DNA of 64,000 nucleotides from contig NW_020825289.1 in the NCBI RefSeq assembly GCF_003286085.1, forward strand, positions 7,936,001 through 8,000,000, read 5' to 3'. This DNA comes from Drosophila persimilis (lineage: Eukaryota; Arthropoda; Insecta; Diptera; Drosophilidae). This document shows, in pieces, positions 23,001 through 36,200 of the stretch. The stretch's first letter is position 1; each line of letters opens with the position of its first letter. The notes beneath the pieces were generated by a model. It was not told where the DNA came from and did not search any database. It saw nothing but the letters and a program-made list of their open reading frames with translations. A program made the translations under genes and the position numbers.

Positions 23001-26000
23001 GAGCAAAAGATACATAGATACTTGCAGGAGGCAGGAGGCAGGCATCGTAACTTTATATAGGGCCTAGGCTCACCCACACACACACTGAAAGCCCCCTCTC
23101 TCTCTCTCTCTCTCTCTATTCGCACTTATGACGTGTAAGCGGCTCAGACCGTTTATGCGATTTGCAGCTTTATTGACGGCACGTGCCGGACAGGCCAAGA
23201 AAGGGATTGCTGCAGATTGCAGATCTGCCGCGAGGGGTGGCTGCCTCCATCCGTCTCTCCCCCCCCCCCAAATAGAGAGCAGTCGCTGGCTGGGGAGGGG
23301 CAGTGCGGGGCTTAGAGGAAATGAATCTCGTGTCCAACTCATTTGGCATTCGTTGGGGAGCGGGCAGGGGGGAGGGCGGCAGTGCCCGCGAGCTGTTTGA
23401 AAACTGTTTCTAAATTGTTCTCGAATTTCACAAACGCCAAGAAGCTCCGGCCGGCTCCTTCCCCACCCTCCTTCGGGCCACCTCCTTTGACATCCACTAA
23501 GTGACATTAGTTGGCATTTTTTCTTCTTCCACATTCTCTTATTCTCTTTATACTTATTTGCCTTTCTCCCTCATCGCCTTCTTCGCCTTCTCCTTCGTCT
23601 TTGGATTCTCTTCAATTGCCTTATGCAGATTTTCTGGCTTCAGTGAATCGGGATTTGTGCCTGGCAAAGGGGAAATATTTTAGGTCAGCCCCTGTATGCC
23701 ACTCTGTGCTGTACTGTACAGTGAAGGCCCACTTTGATGGACAGCCACTTACTTGGCTAAAGATAGATAGAAAGAAGAGCACAGAAATATTGGTAGAGGT
23801 ATTCCCGTAAGGGCTTTATATATATTTCATGATTAAAATAAATATATTTTATATTTAAAATAAATATATTTCCTATAAATTGAATATAAAATATTTATTT
23901 TAATGTACATTAAATCTATATTAAAAATGTATTAATTATGGGCAAAAAAAAATTAAATATGAGGCAAAACAAAATTTTGAATACTTTTTTTTTAAGCAAA
24001 ATAAAATGAATATATTTAATTTATTTTCACAAAGATTGTACATATGTATGTATTTAATATTTAAAAAAAATATATTTCTTATTTAAATTAAATATATTTC
24101 CTAAAAATTTAATTGAAAATATTTTAATTTAAAGCGTTTTATATTTAGATTAAATATTTAATACATTTAAACAATTTTAATACATTTAAAATGTTTAAAA
24201 AACTAAATTAAAATTAAATGAATTTAATTTCGTATTTAAACTCGCAATAAATATATATTTTTCATATCTGAATTAAATATATTTCCTAAAAATTTTATTT
24301 AAAGTGTTTTATATTTAGATTAAATATTTAATACATTTAAACAATTTTAATACATTTAAAATGTTTAAAAAACTAAATTAAAATTAAATGAATTTAGTTT
24401 CGTATTTAAACTCGCAATAAATATATATTTTTCATATCTGAATTAAATTTATTTAATAAATATTTAATTTAATTTCAATTTTAAAACATTTAAAATGTAA
24501 AAAATTAAATTTAAAAAATTTTAAATTAAATTTAAATTAATTTCGTAATTAAAATCGCAATATTTAATTGAAATTCCCCGAATGTTCGGGTTTTTATTCC
24601 ACTATAAATTCAATTTATACACTAAGAACCTGTCGCCTCACGAGAGTCTTCACTGTACAACTGTACGGGATGTGCGTGTGCGTGTGCGTGTGGGTGTGTG
24701 TTTGTGTGGGGCAAGAGGGCCACTGACTCGTTGCCAAATAAAAGTCAATAAAGACCGTAAAGCCAGTTGATGACCATAAATATTCTTTATGGTTTCCAGT
24801 GTACCAGCAAACGCAGCGTCGAATGAACTTCGAAAAATCATCAACCGATAAATAGCAAAAACCCCATAAAACCCCGAAACGGAAGTCTGATATCTGTCCG
24901 ATTGATGTGTGTCTAAGAGGCGCTTCCGGGGGTTAAAAGGGAGGGAGGTTTACTCTATTTCTGTGGCATATTTTTGGGCTTTTATGCAGAAATAAATGGA
25001 GTCAAAATAAAGACTTGTTCCTGCAAATTAGTTGCCACAGAAACACTCTTAATTAAGATTGCCACTCGGTTCGAGTCCGAGTTGGAGTCCACTTGCAGCC
25101 GCAGAATGTGAGGGGGAGGGGGGGTGCAGTGGCGCCACACAATAATCTTTCGGCTCTTAACTTTTGTGCACCACAAAAAAGGAGAAGAAATGCAGAATAT
25201 CCTGCAGTACGACGCTTGGATACCCTGAGGGATGCTTCGTGTATTTCGAGGAGAGACTTCTGTTAAGAGAATTGTGCTACCCTGTGGAAGGGTATGCCAA
25301 ATGAAGAGTAAGCCACATTTTCGTCTGCGGACGAAATGATAATTCAATTGCTCTCAATTGAGTGCTGCCATCCGCAGTCCGAGGAGAGACGGAGAGCGAA
25401 GCACTGAAACCGCCAAACCATATTCCTGCCCCTGCCCCATGCCCCATGCCCCATGCCACATGCCGCATGCCACATGTACGAGCATGCATGATTATTATTC
25501 CACTTTCGAGTTTGGGCTGGCCTGGCCTGGCAGAACGATAATAAAATAAAAAACATTTAATTTTAATTTCATTTTGTAATGAGTCATGACGTGGCGGGAT
25601 GGGGGGGGAGGGCGGGTGGTGTTTGTGGTTGGGTCTGCGGTGCGAGGGGGGTGTGCGGGAGAGAAGCCGGAAGGCTCTGAGGATTTGCAGAGAATGTTTG
25701 GCCTAAATATGCGATGGCCTCTGGTTGTAACCTGCCACAGCCGCTGCCCCAGCCGCTGCCTCTGCCACAAATTTCTTTCTTTTTTTTTTAATTATGCTTT
25801 TCCTCTCCTTCTCTATGTGTGTGTGTGTGTGTGTGTGTTGGTCCTTTTCACATGGCCTGGCTTTCCTCTCGGTTTGTGGTTCGTGTCCGTGCTAAATGCG
25901 CATATGGCGCAAAATGAATTTTTGTGCAACAAACACTAAAAAAAAATAAAAATAAAATTAAAAAAAAAAATGTGCGAAAAATTATGGTGGAAGTAAATGT

Positions 26001-27223
26001 ACTTCAATAGAGTACGGGCATACCCATTAATTTAAAATGTTTCTAAATTTACAAAACATTTTCCAAGACATGTCCTTTGTGGCGCAACATGCCATACACC
26101 TGCCTCTTACTCTCCCCACAAAGGTCCCTATCATTCAATAACAACGACCCCATCCAACTTATCTCAAATCCCACCAACGCAAATTCCAAAACTATCCTCA
26201 AATTCCTAGAAACCGCAAATCTCCTTCACAAAATATAACCGAGCATACTGTAAATACTCATCCCTTACAGCTTAGTTTTAACTAGTTATTAGCCTTATTT
26301 AATAAAATAATAATAATAATTTACAATTTTTGAGCTTAAGGCTGCCCAGGAGATTATCCGTGGAATGGAGTTGCAATTTTGTGCCACTTTGCTCCCTCTT
26401 TCCTTATCGCCTATACTGTGCTCTCTTTCCTAGAACTTTGTGTGGGAGACAGCTGCTGCTGGCACCATTATTTCTGGATTCCGTTTTGAGCAGCAATCAT
26501 GAAGAAATATTTGCTTCTAATAAAGTCTATGAACCCGCCCTCTTTGTATGTTGGTTTCTTTCCTTTTTTAGAGATCTCCATGCTCTGGCAGGCTCTGAAT
26601 TTACTAACAGGGTGACATCGTCACCACATCTGCTCTCTTTTGAGGACCATCCGTTTGCCATGCACCGAACGTAAACCGTTTCTCTCTGAGAGGCGAGAGA
26701 GCGTGGATGGTCCTCACAAGAGCGGACGACGTCACCTTATTACTAAATTCATCTGGGTTTAGCATGCAATTCTTTTGCTCTTGCGGCTCTCTTTTAATGA
26801 AGATCATCTCTTGGGCAAAGGCTCTCTTCTGCTTCTGAAGCAACAAAATATGCGACTATCGGGAGAGAGCAAAGACGGCCTCTTATTTATTTGATATCTT
26901 ACCTTTCTGCTCTCTCTTTAGGGTTCTCTTTTAAGGCATGTCTGTGGTGTGGGTTAAAGTAACATTTACTTGACAAAGAGTTTACTCGTTGGAGGGAGTC
27001 GCATATGGTCTGGCAACTACTGGGTATGCCAGCCACACAGTGGCAACACACACACAGTTGAAATAATATGCCATGTGTGCACTTTTGGAGCCACAACAAG
27101 TACAACTACAACTACAACTACAGGCACAGCTGCTGTGGCAGTGGCAGTGGCGGCAACAACAGTTCCACTAGTGCAGTGCATTTATGTTTTGTTTGTTTGT
27201 TTGTTCTTTTCATTAATTCCTCT

Positions 27224-27259
<36 letters not shown>

Positions 27260-30200
27260 GTGTTTAAAGTTTCATCTTAAAGTTTGCCTACTTTTTAGGG
27301 CTATGGAAATAGAGGAAAAGGGAAGGTTGAGCTTCACTTCGCCCTGTTTCTTATTCTTACTTTCGGGTATCTCGGCTTTTAATTTATGGCAGTGTGGGGG
27401 TGGTTGTGGGGGGAGGGGAGCAGGCAGCGTGCTAATGTAATTATGATAAAATGCGTCACCGCAACGAGTTGAATCTGCTCTCCCTCTCCCCCTCGCTCTC
27501 CCTCTCTCCTCTTTGGGGCATGGTTGTTGAACAAATTTGTTGCCAAAAACACGCAGCAGCACTTGAGTACACGCGTTGTGGGTAAAACAATAAATTTATA
27601 AACGTTCAACCGAAACGCCATACATCCCCCCCTCCCCTGCCCCCTCTGTCGCTGGTAGTACGTTTTCTGCCTGTCCCCGGCCCCACGTTTCTGCCTGTCC
27701 CTTGTCCCTGCCTCACGACTGCCTGTCCCTTGCCCCTGCCCCTGCCCCACGTTTCTGCCTCACGACTGCCTGTCCCCTGCCCCTGCCCCACGTTTCTGCC
27801 CCTCTACAGCCCTGTGTGTGTGTGTTTTTTTTTTGGCGGAGTTTTGCCAGTAATAACAGCGTAAAACGTTGTCTGGTAAGGTGCCAAGGACTCTAATGGG
27901 CGGAGGAGGGGGCCCATGGGGGTCTACACCCCTGACAAATGGGTGTGTGAAGGGAAAAAGCAACAGCAAGAGAGGAAGAGAGAAAGTACGTGCTTGGCTA
28001 GGGAGTTACCCAAGTATTTGGCTAAAAAAAGGGATGTACATATGCCGGCCCCTTCTCTGAAAAAGCCTTCCATATATCCTTTTGGTGAAACATTTGAAGA
28101 GATTGACCAGGAGGCAATACTCGTATGCAAATGGAAAGAAAATTCAATTTGTTTTACAATAAATAAACACACACATATTGTATTTATGGAAATCGTTTAT
28201 TTAAGAAATGTGCATAAAGGAGGAATGGATTTAATCTTTTTTTCTACTGAAGAACGAAGAAATTTGGTAGAAAGCTTACACATGGTAAATGCTCTTCGAT
28301 GCTCTGCCAACAAAGATCTGCTTGAAAGTCTTATACAAATAGAAGAGAAATCTGCGAAGAAACGGAGTCTCTACCTGCAGCTCTTAGAGATATCTGCTTC
28401 TGAAGCGATAGAGGGAGAGAGCTGTATACGCTACCGCTACGCGCTCTCTTTTCGTTCTTCTACTGCTTCATACGACAGCAAACTTCGTTCTGCTCTCACT
28501 CTATCTCTCTCACTCTCTCATGGCCATGGTCCGAGCGCCCTCCGTGGTGATGAGCGGACCCGAAAGAGGCACAGCACATACTCGCGTGGCTCTCTTTTAG
28601 TTCCAAGCTAAGAAAAAGCTCTTTAAGTTTTGGTTGCTTTTTTTGCTGTCGCTCTATCGTATTCCTTGCTGCCAAAGGGAGAGAGGAAAAACACGTGTGT
28701 GTGTGTGCCGTTATTTCCCTCAACTCTCTAAACAATGGAACTTTATTTTCCAATATTCCTTTTCCTTTGTTTTGTGTTCTAGCTTTTGTTTGTTTGTTTT
28801 GTTGTCTCGTTTTGTCTTTGCTGTTCTTTGCTTTTGTTGCATTTTCATTGTTTGCCGTTTACTTTGGCACTTTTGGCCTATGTTACAATTTTTTGGCGAC
28901 TAGCGGCCCACAGACGACGACAGACAACATTTGATGTTATTTATTGCCCAACAAAAGCGAAAGAGCGGCACAACAATAGAGTTGGAGTGGAATCCGCTCA
29001 CGTTTCAAATAAATTGATTAAATTTCATGACACTTCATCAAGCCACAGAAACAGACACTGCCACTGCCACTGTAACATTTTCATGGGGTTTTTCAGTGGG
29101 TTTTATTTGGTAGCTAAAACTTTTCCACATAAAACATGGGGGCATGGATGCTGCAAGTTGTTTTCCTTGTGATATGATTATTATTATGCCTTGCAAAGTG
29201 CCATTCCACAGGAGGAAAAAACCACAGCATACTTCCAGGCGCTAATTAACCAACACGTCTGCGTCCCCCCCCCCCCCCCTGCGCAAACCCCTTGGACGCT
29301 TCGCAGAGTCGTAATGCATATTTGAAAAGCGTTTTTTAATTGAATCCACTTCTGCGAGAGCGTTGTGTTTTTTTTTTTATGTCTACTCGCCAAAAAACAT
29401 TTCTCTTCCTCTCGTGGCAAAGCGTCAGGAAAAAACCACAAAACCAGATGGCAGATGGCAGAAGCGAGAAAGAAAGGCCAAGAAGATGGCACCCGAAAGC
29501 CTAGATACCCTAGCAGGACGATTTATGACAGTGTTTGGAAATTATTTGAGTGCTTTTTGCCCATTGAAATGTTTCAATTAACAAGTAATCCGATTTGAAG
29601 GCAATAGATGCAGATTGTATAGTTTTTTATTGGATCCGATTTTTATCCGATTAAATGATGAAGTATAATGTTATTTGACGTTCGATCTGCTTCGTACGAG
29701 TATATAATTCTGTTAAAATCCTTTTAAATAGTCTCTGAAAGTGCATAAAAACTCAAGCAAAAACCCACACGTTTAATCGAATAAAAAATCCAACAACTTT
29801 GCACTTACGTGGGCATACATTTTTGATTTAATTAAATTTGCTTGCCATTTTCCAACCGGTTTTTTGCTGTTGTTTGCCCTTCCTTAAATGAACGGAAAAT
29901 GCATGAAAAGAAAAGCAAAAATAATCGGAAAAAAGGGAAAATAATTGCGTTAACAAATACCCTTCGTGTCAATAGAAGGGAAGGTAGGAGGGAGAGGTTA
30001 TTTGAACCCCATTTGAAGCTCTTTGACTGGACCTTTGGGCCCTCGAGTGGCAACTGGAAGGACCACAATTAATTGACCCTTAGTATTCAGTTAATGGGAA
30101 CAAGAAGTTGTTTAAGGGTCAATACATACCTCAAAAGAAGTGAAGAATCCTTAAACGATAAGGGTTTCAATTCATAAACTTTTATTTTCAATTGAAACTA

Positions 30201-33200
30201 ACTCCAAGTGTAGATTTCTAGCTACATTTTTTGATTTCTTTAACTTTTCGTATTGCCAAATGCAAAGAACTTCTATCATAACAATAATTTTTGTTTATTC
30301 GCTTTCAAGATGGCATATATGTATGTGCATATGTAGGGTTTTTTGTTTATTAATAAGTGATTAAATTCAGCACTAGAAACAAAAATTGATCGTCGTTTAT
30401 CTTCTGGTTTCGCAAGACCCGAGGCTGGATTGAAACTCTCGGCTTCCCTCTCACGCCGATCTGCTTCGTGATTCGCCCCACTCTCGTTCGTTGCTGTGCC
30501 TTTGCGCTCTCAATTCGCCGTCGCTAGCTCTTGCTTTGCGCTCTCAATGGTGCACTCAGCTCTCCTGTCCGCATTCGCCCACCCCTCGTTCGTTGCTGTG
30601 CTTTTTGAGCTCTCAATTCGCCGTCGCTAGCTCTTGCTTTGCACTCTCAATGGTGCGCTCAGCACTCCTGTCCGAATTCGCCCTCCCCTCGCTCGTTGCT
30701 GTGCCTTTGCGCTCTCAATTCGCCGGATATCGAACTCGCCGCCGCTAGCTCTTTCTTTGCGCTCTCAATGGTGCGCTCAGCTCTCCTATGCGAATTCGCC
30801 GTCGCTCGTTCTTGCTTTGCGCTCTCAATTCTCCTGTCATGATTGGAATTTCGCCGTGTAACGAAATCGCCCTCGCTCGTTGTTGCTTTGTCTTCCAGAT
30901 CAAATACATACACATTATGTAGTTAATTTTCAGAAAGTTGTCCTTTCTATCCCCCATTCAACTTTGCGCCAAGGGTTTTGCCCTTAAAAAATACCAACTT
31001 TCGGACTGGAATGCGCTTTACTATCAATTTCAATTCTCTCTCTGTCTATCTCCTCCTTTCCCACTTTTTTAATGCCTGTCCTCACTCTTGCCGCCCCCAC
31101 ACCGCCACACCCCCCACTCAGTCACTGAATAAAGCTGGAATCTCTTGAAAGTTGGCTTCATTTTTCTGGCACTTTGCGGACCACCAGGACCACTCTCTCT
31201 CTCGCATTTCTAACATATTTCTGCTTTTATTTTACTGTTAATGCGATTCCCATTTTACGTTTTGCCCTTCTGCCCTTTCGCTGCTCATTTTTATGGAATT
31301 TCTGAAGGACTTTTCATGTGGATAATTAAGCGAAATACCAACAAAGCAGGCGTTAAAATTAAAGGCCAAAAGTGAACAACAAAAATGTATGTAAAGATAA
31401 ATAAGAATGCTGTCGACTATAAGATACCCAATACTAAGAGATAAAAGATACAAGTTGGTGAAAAATTAATTAAAAAATTTAAAAAAAATATATATGTACA
31501 TATGTATAAATATTTACGAGTCTGCATCTGCATCTTCGTATTCACGTGTAGCCTCTCGCTCTTTCGCAAAAATACAGGATTCTATTCTGTTTTAATTTGA
31601 TTTTTTTTAGTGTTAGACATTTGCATGATTTGTGTAATGAATGTTAATACCCTTTATTTTTAAATTCAAAGAAAAATAGAGCTACATTTTCTTGAGAATT
31701 GTAGAAACTTCAGCAATTTTTTCTATTAATTTAGTGTTTTATTATGATCTGATTTTCCTAACAGTAGACAGAAGGAAGAAATAGCTATATCCATATTACT
31801 ATTTTTTTTTTAGAAACAAAAATGATTTATTTTTTATAATACATATTGTTGTTTGCTATTACTTTTGGAGCAATTTATACAACAGTCAATAGTCAGGAAA
31901 AATTATGATGATTAATGCCTCTCCTTATTTGTTAATTAATTAATTACATATATGTATATATTTTATTTTATTTCATTTTAAAGAATATACCCTTTGACTC
32001 TACAGATCACTGGGTATTAAATTAACTAAAACATTCCCATGGGAATGTGCTATGCCTCTCTTTTTTTTCTGTTCTGGCTACTCCTATTTTTTTCCCCCTT
32101 TTATAAAATTTAATTTGGTTTCGTTTCCTTCGTACTGCGAGTGTATTTGATATTTGACCTAATATTCACTCAAAGAACTTTTATTTGCGGTCCTCTCAAC
32201 GCTACCTTTTTCCTACTTTATTTAAATACATATATTTTATTTTATTTCTGTTTATCTTCTCCTTTTTTTTGTTCGGGAATATTTTTGGCAGCTAATTAAA
32301 TATGAAATTTTATATTTAAAAAAAAAAAGGAGAAAGAAAAACACTCAAAGGCTCAAAAGTTACTCCAACTGAAGCCATAATTAGGTGGAAAATACATGGA
32401 AAGGGTCTGCCAGCATTCTAAAGGAAAATCTATGGAAATGCAATGGAAAAAATATCAAAGGGGTTTCCAGAAGAAAATTAAGATTTTATTCGTCGCTTTT
32501 ATGGCGTATGATTGAAAAAGTCTTGCTCTCACAGCGCTTTAGATCTCAAGGATGATGTGGGGTGGGAGTGGGGTGGGAGTGGGAATCAAGGATAGCATTC
32601 AATTGCCCCAGCTGCCACATCCTGCCGCACAGGATGTGGAGTTTGGCTGTGGCCGTCGCTCTGCTTGGCTGCCATCGACAAAAATGTGCTTCAATAGTTT
32701 TCTAATGGACTTCATCCGCCATTTAATGCACACACCGACACGGACACACACGCCATATCTCTCATCCACACACACACATAGAGAGAGAGAGAGATGCACA
32801 GACACACAGATACACAGGCAAACGCGTGCAATGGAAGTCCGAAAAAGTCGAACACTTTGGCTGGCAGCTTGCAAAGATTAATGATCAGTGCAGGCCCAGA
32901 CCGAGGACGAGGACGAGGACCAGGACCCGGACCCAGACCCGGACCCGGACCAGGACCAGCTCCCACCCACCCTGTAACGCATAATGTGCGATTTGGAGTC
33001 TCTGGCATCGAGGACGTCAATAAAATTCCCCATTTCCCCCGCTTTAACCCACTCTGCAGCCGTGCCACCTTAACCCACTTGAACCGACCCCTAACCGACC
33101 CTACCCACCCCGACCCAGTGCTGCCGCTGCCGCTGCTATTGACAGAGCCATCGAGTAGCGACAGGGGCGGTGGGGGGAGTGGGATGCCATGCATGAAGTT

Positions 33201-36200
33201 ATTTAATATAAAAAATTGAATGATTTTTCCCCTTGCGCTGTTGCGCTGGAAAATTCCCAGCTTCTGTTTTGTGTTTGTTTTTAGCTACCGTCGATATGAG
33301 CCGGAAAATCGCTAACGAAGCAAAAATTCACCAATTCGAGGGATTCGAAGGAGTTTTCTATAGAATTTTCGAGAACCCAATAAACTCGACTCGATAAAAA
33401 GTTATTAAATTTACAGATACATATATCGCCTGCTACCTTGGTCTCTTCTGGGAAGCAATTCCCCCAATCAATCGCATCATAATAATCGCTGGCCATAAAC
33501 TCAATCGATTCGTGTGCTCCAGTTCCAGGGAATTCCAATTCGTGGTCTTAAATGCAATATTCATTAAAATTATAATGCGGTTGCACCTGAGTCCCCTGGC
33601 ATCCCCTACTGGCGGCAGGCACCGATGTGAGCTGTGGATCCCATCCGTCGGTTGTTCCTCCTCTGAGTTTTGTGTGGCTGCATTTAGTAGTTTGTGCTAA
33701 ATCCGCTCACCGCCGCACGGCAAATTGTGCTCGGAGTTGCACGGCGTAACTTTTATGCCTCATTCTGGGCTCAGGCTGCACCCCAACTAGGACTAGGACT
33801 GGGACTAGGACTAGGACTAGAACACCCCTTTCTATTCACACATATGTCTGCAGTAATTGCCGCCGAGCCGCTGATTACACTTCAACAGTCGGAACACACA
33901 CACACACACACACACAGAGAATCCCCTCATAAAGTTCACTCGAAAACACCTCCCTAGAACCCTGGAATCCCAGACTCCATTCTGTTGGCACTCGCCCGCT
34001 GGGCCTTCGACTGCGCTAGTTTCTGCCAGAGAGCAGAGCTCTGCATAAAACAGAAGCGTCAAGCAAATGATGGCCAGGCGACAAAGGTGTCGAAATTGAA
34101 CCACGCTGATCTACGGTGATTATTCTTGGCTTTTAAGACCACATCAAATATGATCGAAGGGTCATTTTCATGTGGGTTTATTTCTGAGATGAATTTCCTG
34201 TAAAAGAAGAAAAAGTAGCAGAGAAAACTTTTTAGTGGAGATGACAATTGGGATCTAAAAGTGATGGAATTGTGGCTGTTCAGGCGCTAGATGTTAGCTC
34301 TTTTAATCGGGATAAATCTAACAAATATTCAAGGTATTTATTTAATAAAAACTTGAGATCTAGCAGGAAGCTGGGTTATAGGTGATATTTAATCATTCGT
34401 TTGTGGAAAAGATATCCCCAGACAGATATTTTATCTAAATTCCACTTATTTTTAAGATCTAATAGTCTCCCATTATGGACTCGAAAGCACAACGAAGGCT
34501 ACACCTTTTGTCGCCTGTACCATATGAATATGAACGGGTGATGCGTGTAGGTGTGTCTGCGTTTGTGTTCGAGAGCTTTGGCTGGCGGGTCCTGTGCCAC
34601 CCAGAAACTAAACGACTCCTCCTGGAAGCTCTGCTCCTGCTCGCCACTCAATTCGCCCTCTTACCACCCGCCATATTTGAATATTTAATTTTTTAGCGAG
34701 GCGGGAACAATTCGCACTTGGAGCAAACCTGACGCTAAACGTGGGCCAGAGCCAGAGCCAGAGCTATCGTCTCGCCTGGTCTCGTCTGGTCTCGTCTGGT
34801 CTCGTGGTGTTTCCCCATCCGTTAGCGGGTTTCGGTGTGTGTGTGGGTGTGTGCGAGTTTTATTAAGCAAACAAAATGTTTTCCATACCAAATGAAACCT
34901 CCCTCGAATCCGTCCCCGTTTGTTGATTGCGAGTTCAATGATCGGGTATAAAAGTTGCAGAAGGAACAATGGTTCAAAGGCCCAGCCGAATTGGCTTCAA
35001 CGCAATTGTCAATATCCATAATTAATACAATTCGGACATGAATTCTGACACAGCCCAAACACCCACCTTCCATCCCCCCCCCCCATTTCTCACCTGCCAC
35101 CTATACCCTTTTCGCTTGTGCGGGGGGTACTATGATTTTAGCACTCAAGCCGCCGCACGACGAGTGAGAAGAGTGCAAGAGAAGAGAGAAGAGATATCTG
35201 TGAACGGATCGGCGCACATTTAGCTAATACTCGTCTTTGGAGGAAGAGAATGGAGGAAGAGAGCTTAAATATTGTGTGGTGCCCTCCTGTATGCTGTGCT
35301 GCTGGAAAAGCTTTACATGCCAGAGTGCAAGTGGCAGAGAGAGACAGAGAGTTATAGCATACAGCTTTCTGTTAACATTTACATGGAATGATCGGCTAGC
35401 GCAGGTTCGAAACGAACACACACACATTATTCATACATACATTCGTGATGGTTTATGTTCGTACAGTGCGGTTGGAACGAACACGTTGCCTCTGAGCGCC
35501 GAGTTTCATAGCTTCCTGCTACTAACATCGCAATATATATTTACGTAAGGTGAGGCGTTGGGAGGGAGGTGGCCTCCCCCTCAAATTTCCAGGTCCCAGA
35601 ATATGAGCAGCGGCACATCGTCACATCCAGGCCTAGTCGCTCCAGGCTCTCCTTCACACTCTCTCCCCGTCCCCTGTCCACCGATTAGTTGAACATTCGC
35701 TGGGGAATCTACATATGTATGTATATATTCGGCCTCCCTGGGCCGAGCAGCTTCTCCCTGCATCTTTTCCTTAGTTTCTGAATGTGATCATGCATGTTGG
35801 TATCACTCTCTCTCTCACTCTCTTTGCCTGGAGTTCGGGGCAGCGGTTGGACTCGCTTTAGCAGGCAGAGGTTTGTTCCTTTTTGCCTCTTTTACTCTGC
35901 CGCCACTCTGTAAGAGCATTAAGAGCTTCGGCCCCACTGTAAGCGGCTCTTTCTTGTCTTTTAATTAAAAGAAATTCGCTTTAATAAATTGCGCTTTGAC
36001 AGCAGCAGATTCCGACAGTAGGTGCCAGGCGAATTAATGAATGAATAATTGAACGAATGTGTGAATGAATAAATGAGTTGGCTGAATCGTGGCACAATAT
36101 AAAAGCTTTTTCCAATACTTAATTGACGCCAACAGTTTACACGATTTAAAGGATTCTCTTGGCCAAAAGAATCCCAATAAATGTACGAACCAATGCCATC

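Noticed and set aside
25060..25095. Perfect tRNA B-box and T-arm (CTCGGTTCGAGTCCGAG)
   Set aside because: There is no A-box or matching 5' acceptor strand within 90 bases upstream, and no cloverleaf can be drawn. It is a short palindrome by chance.
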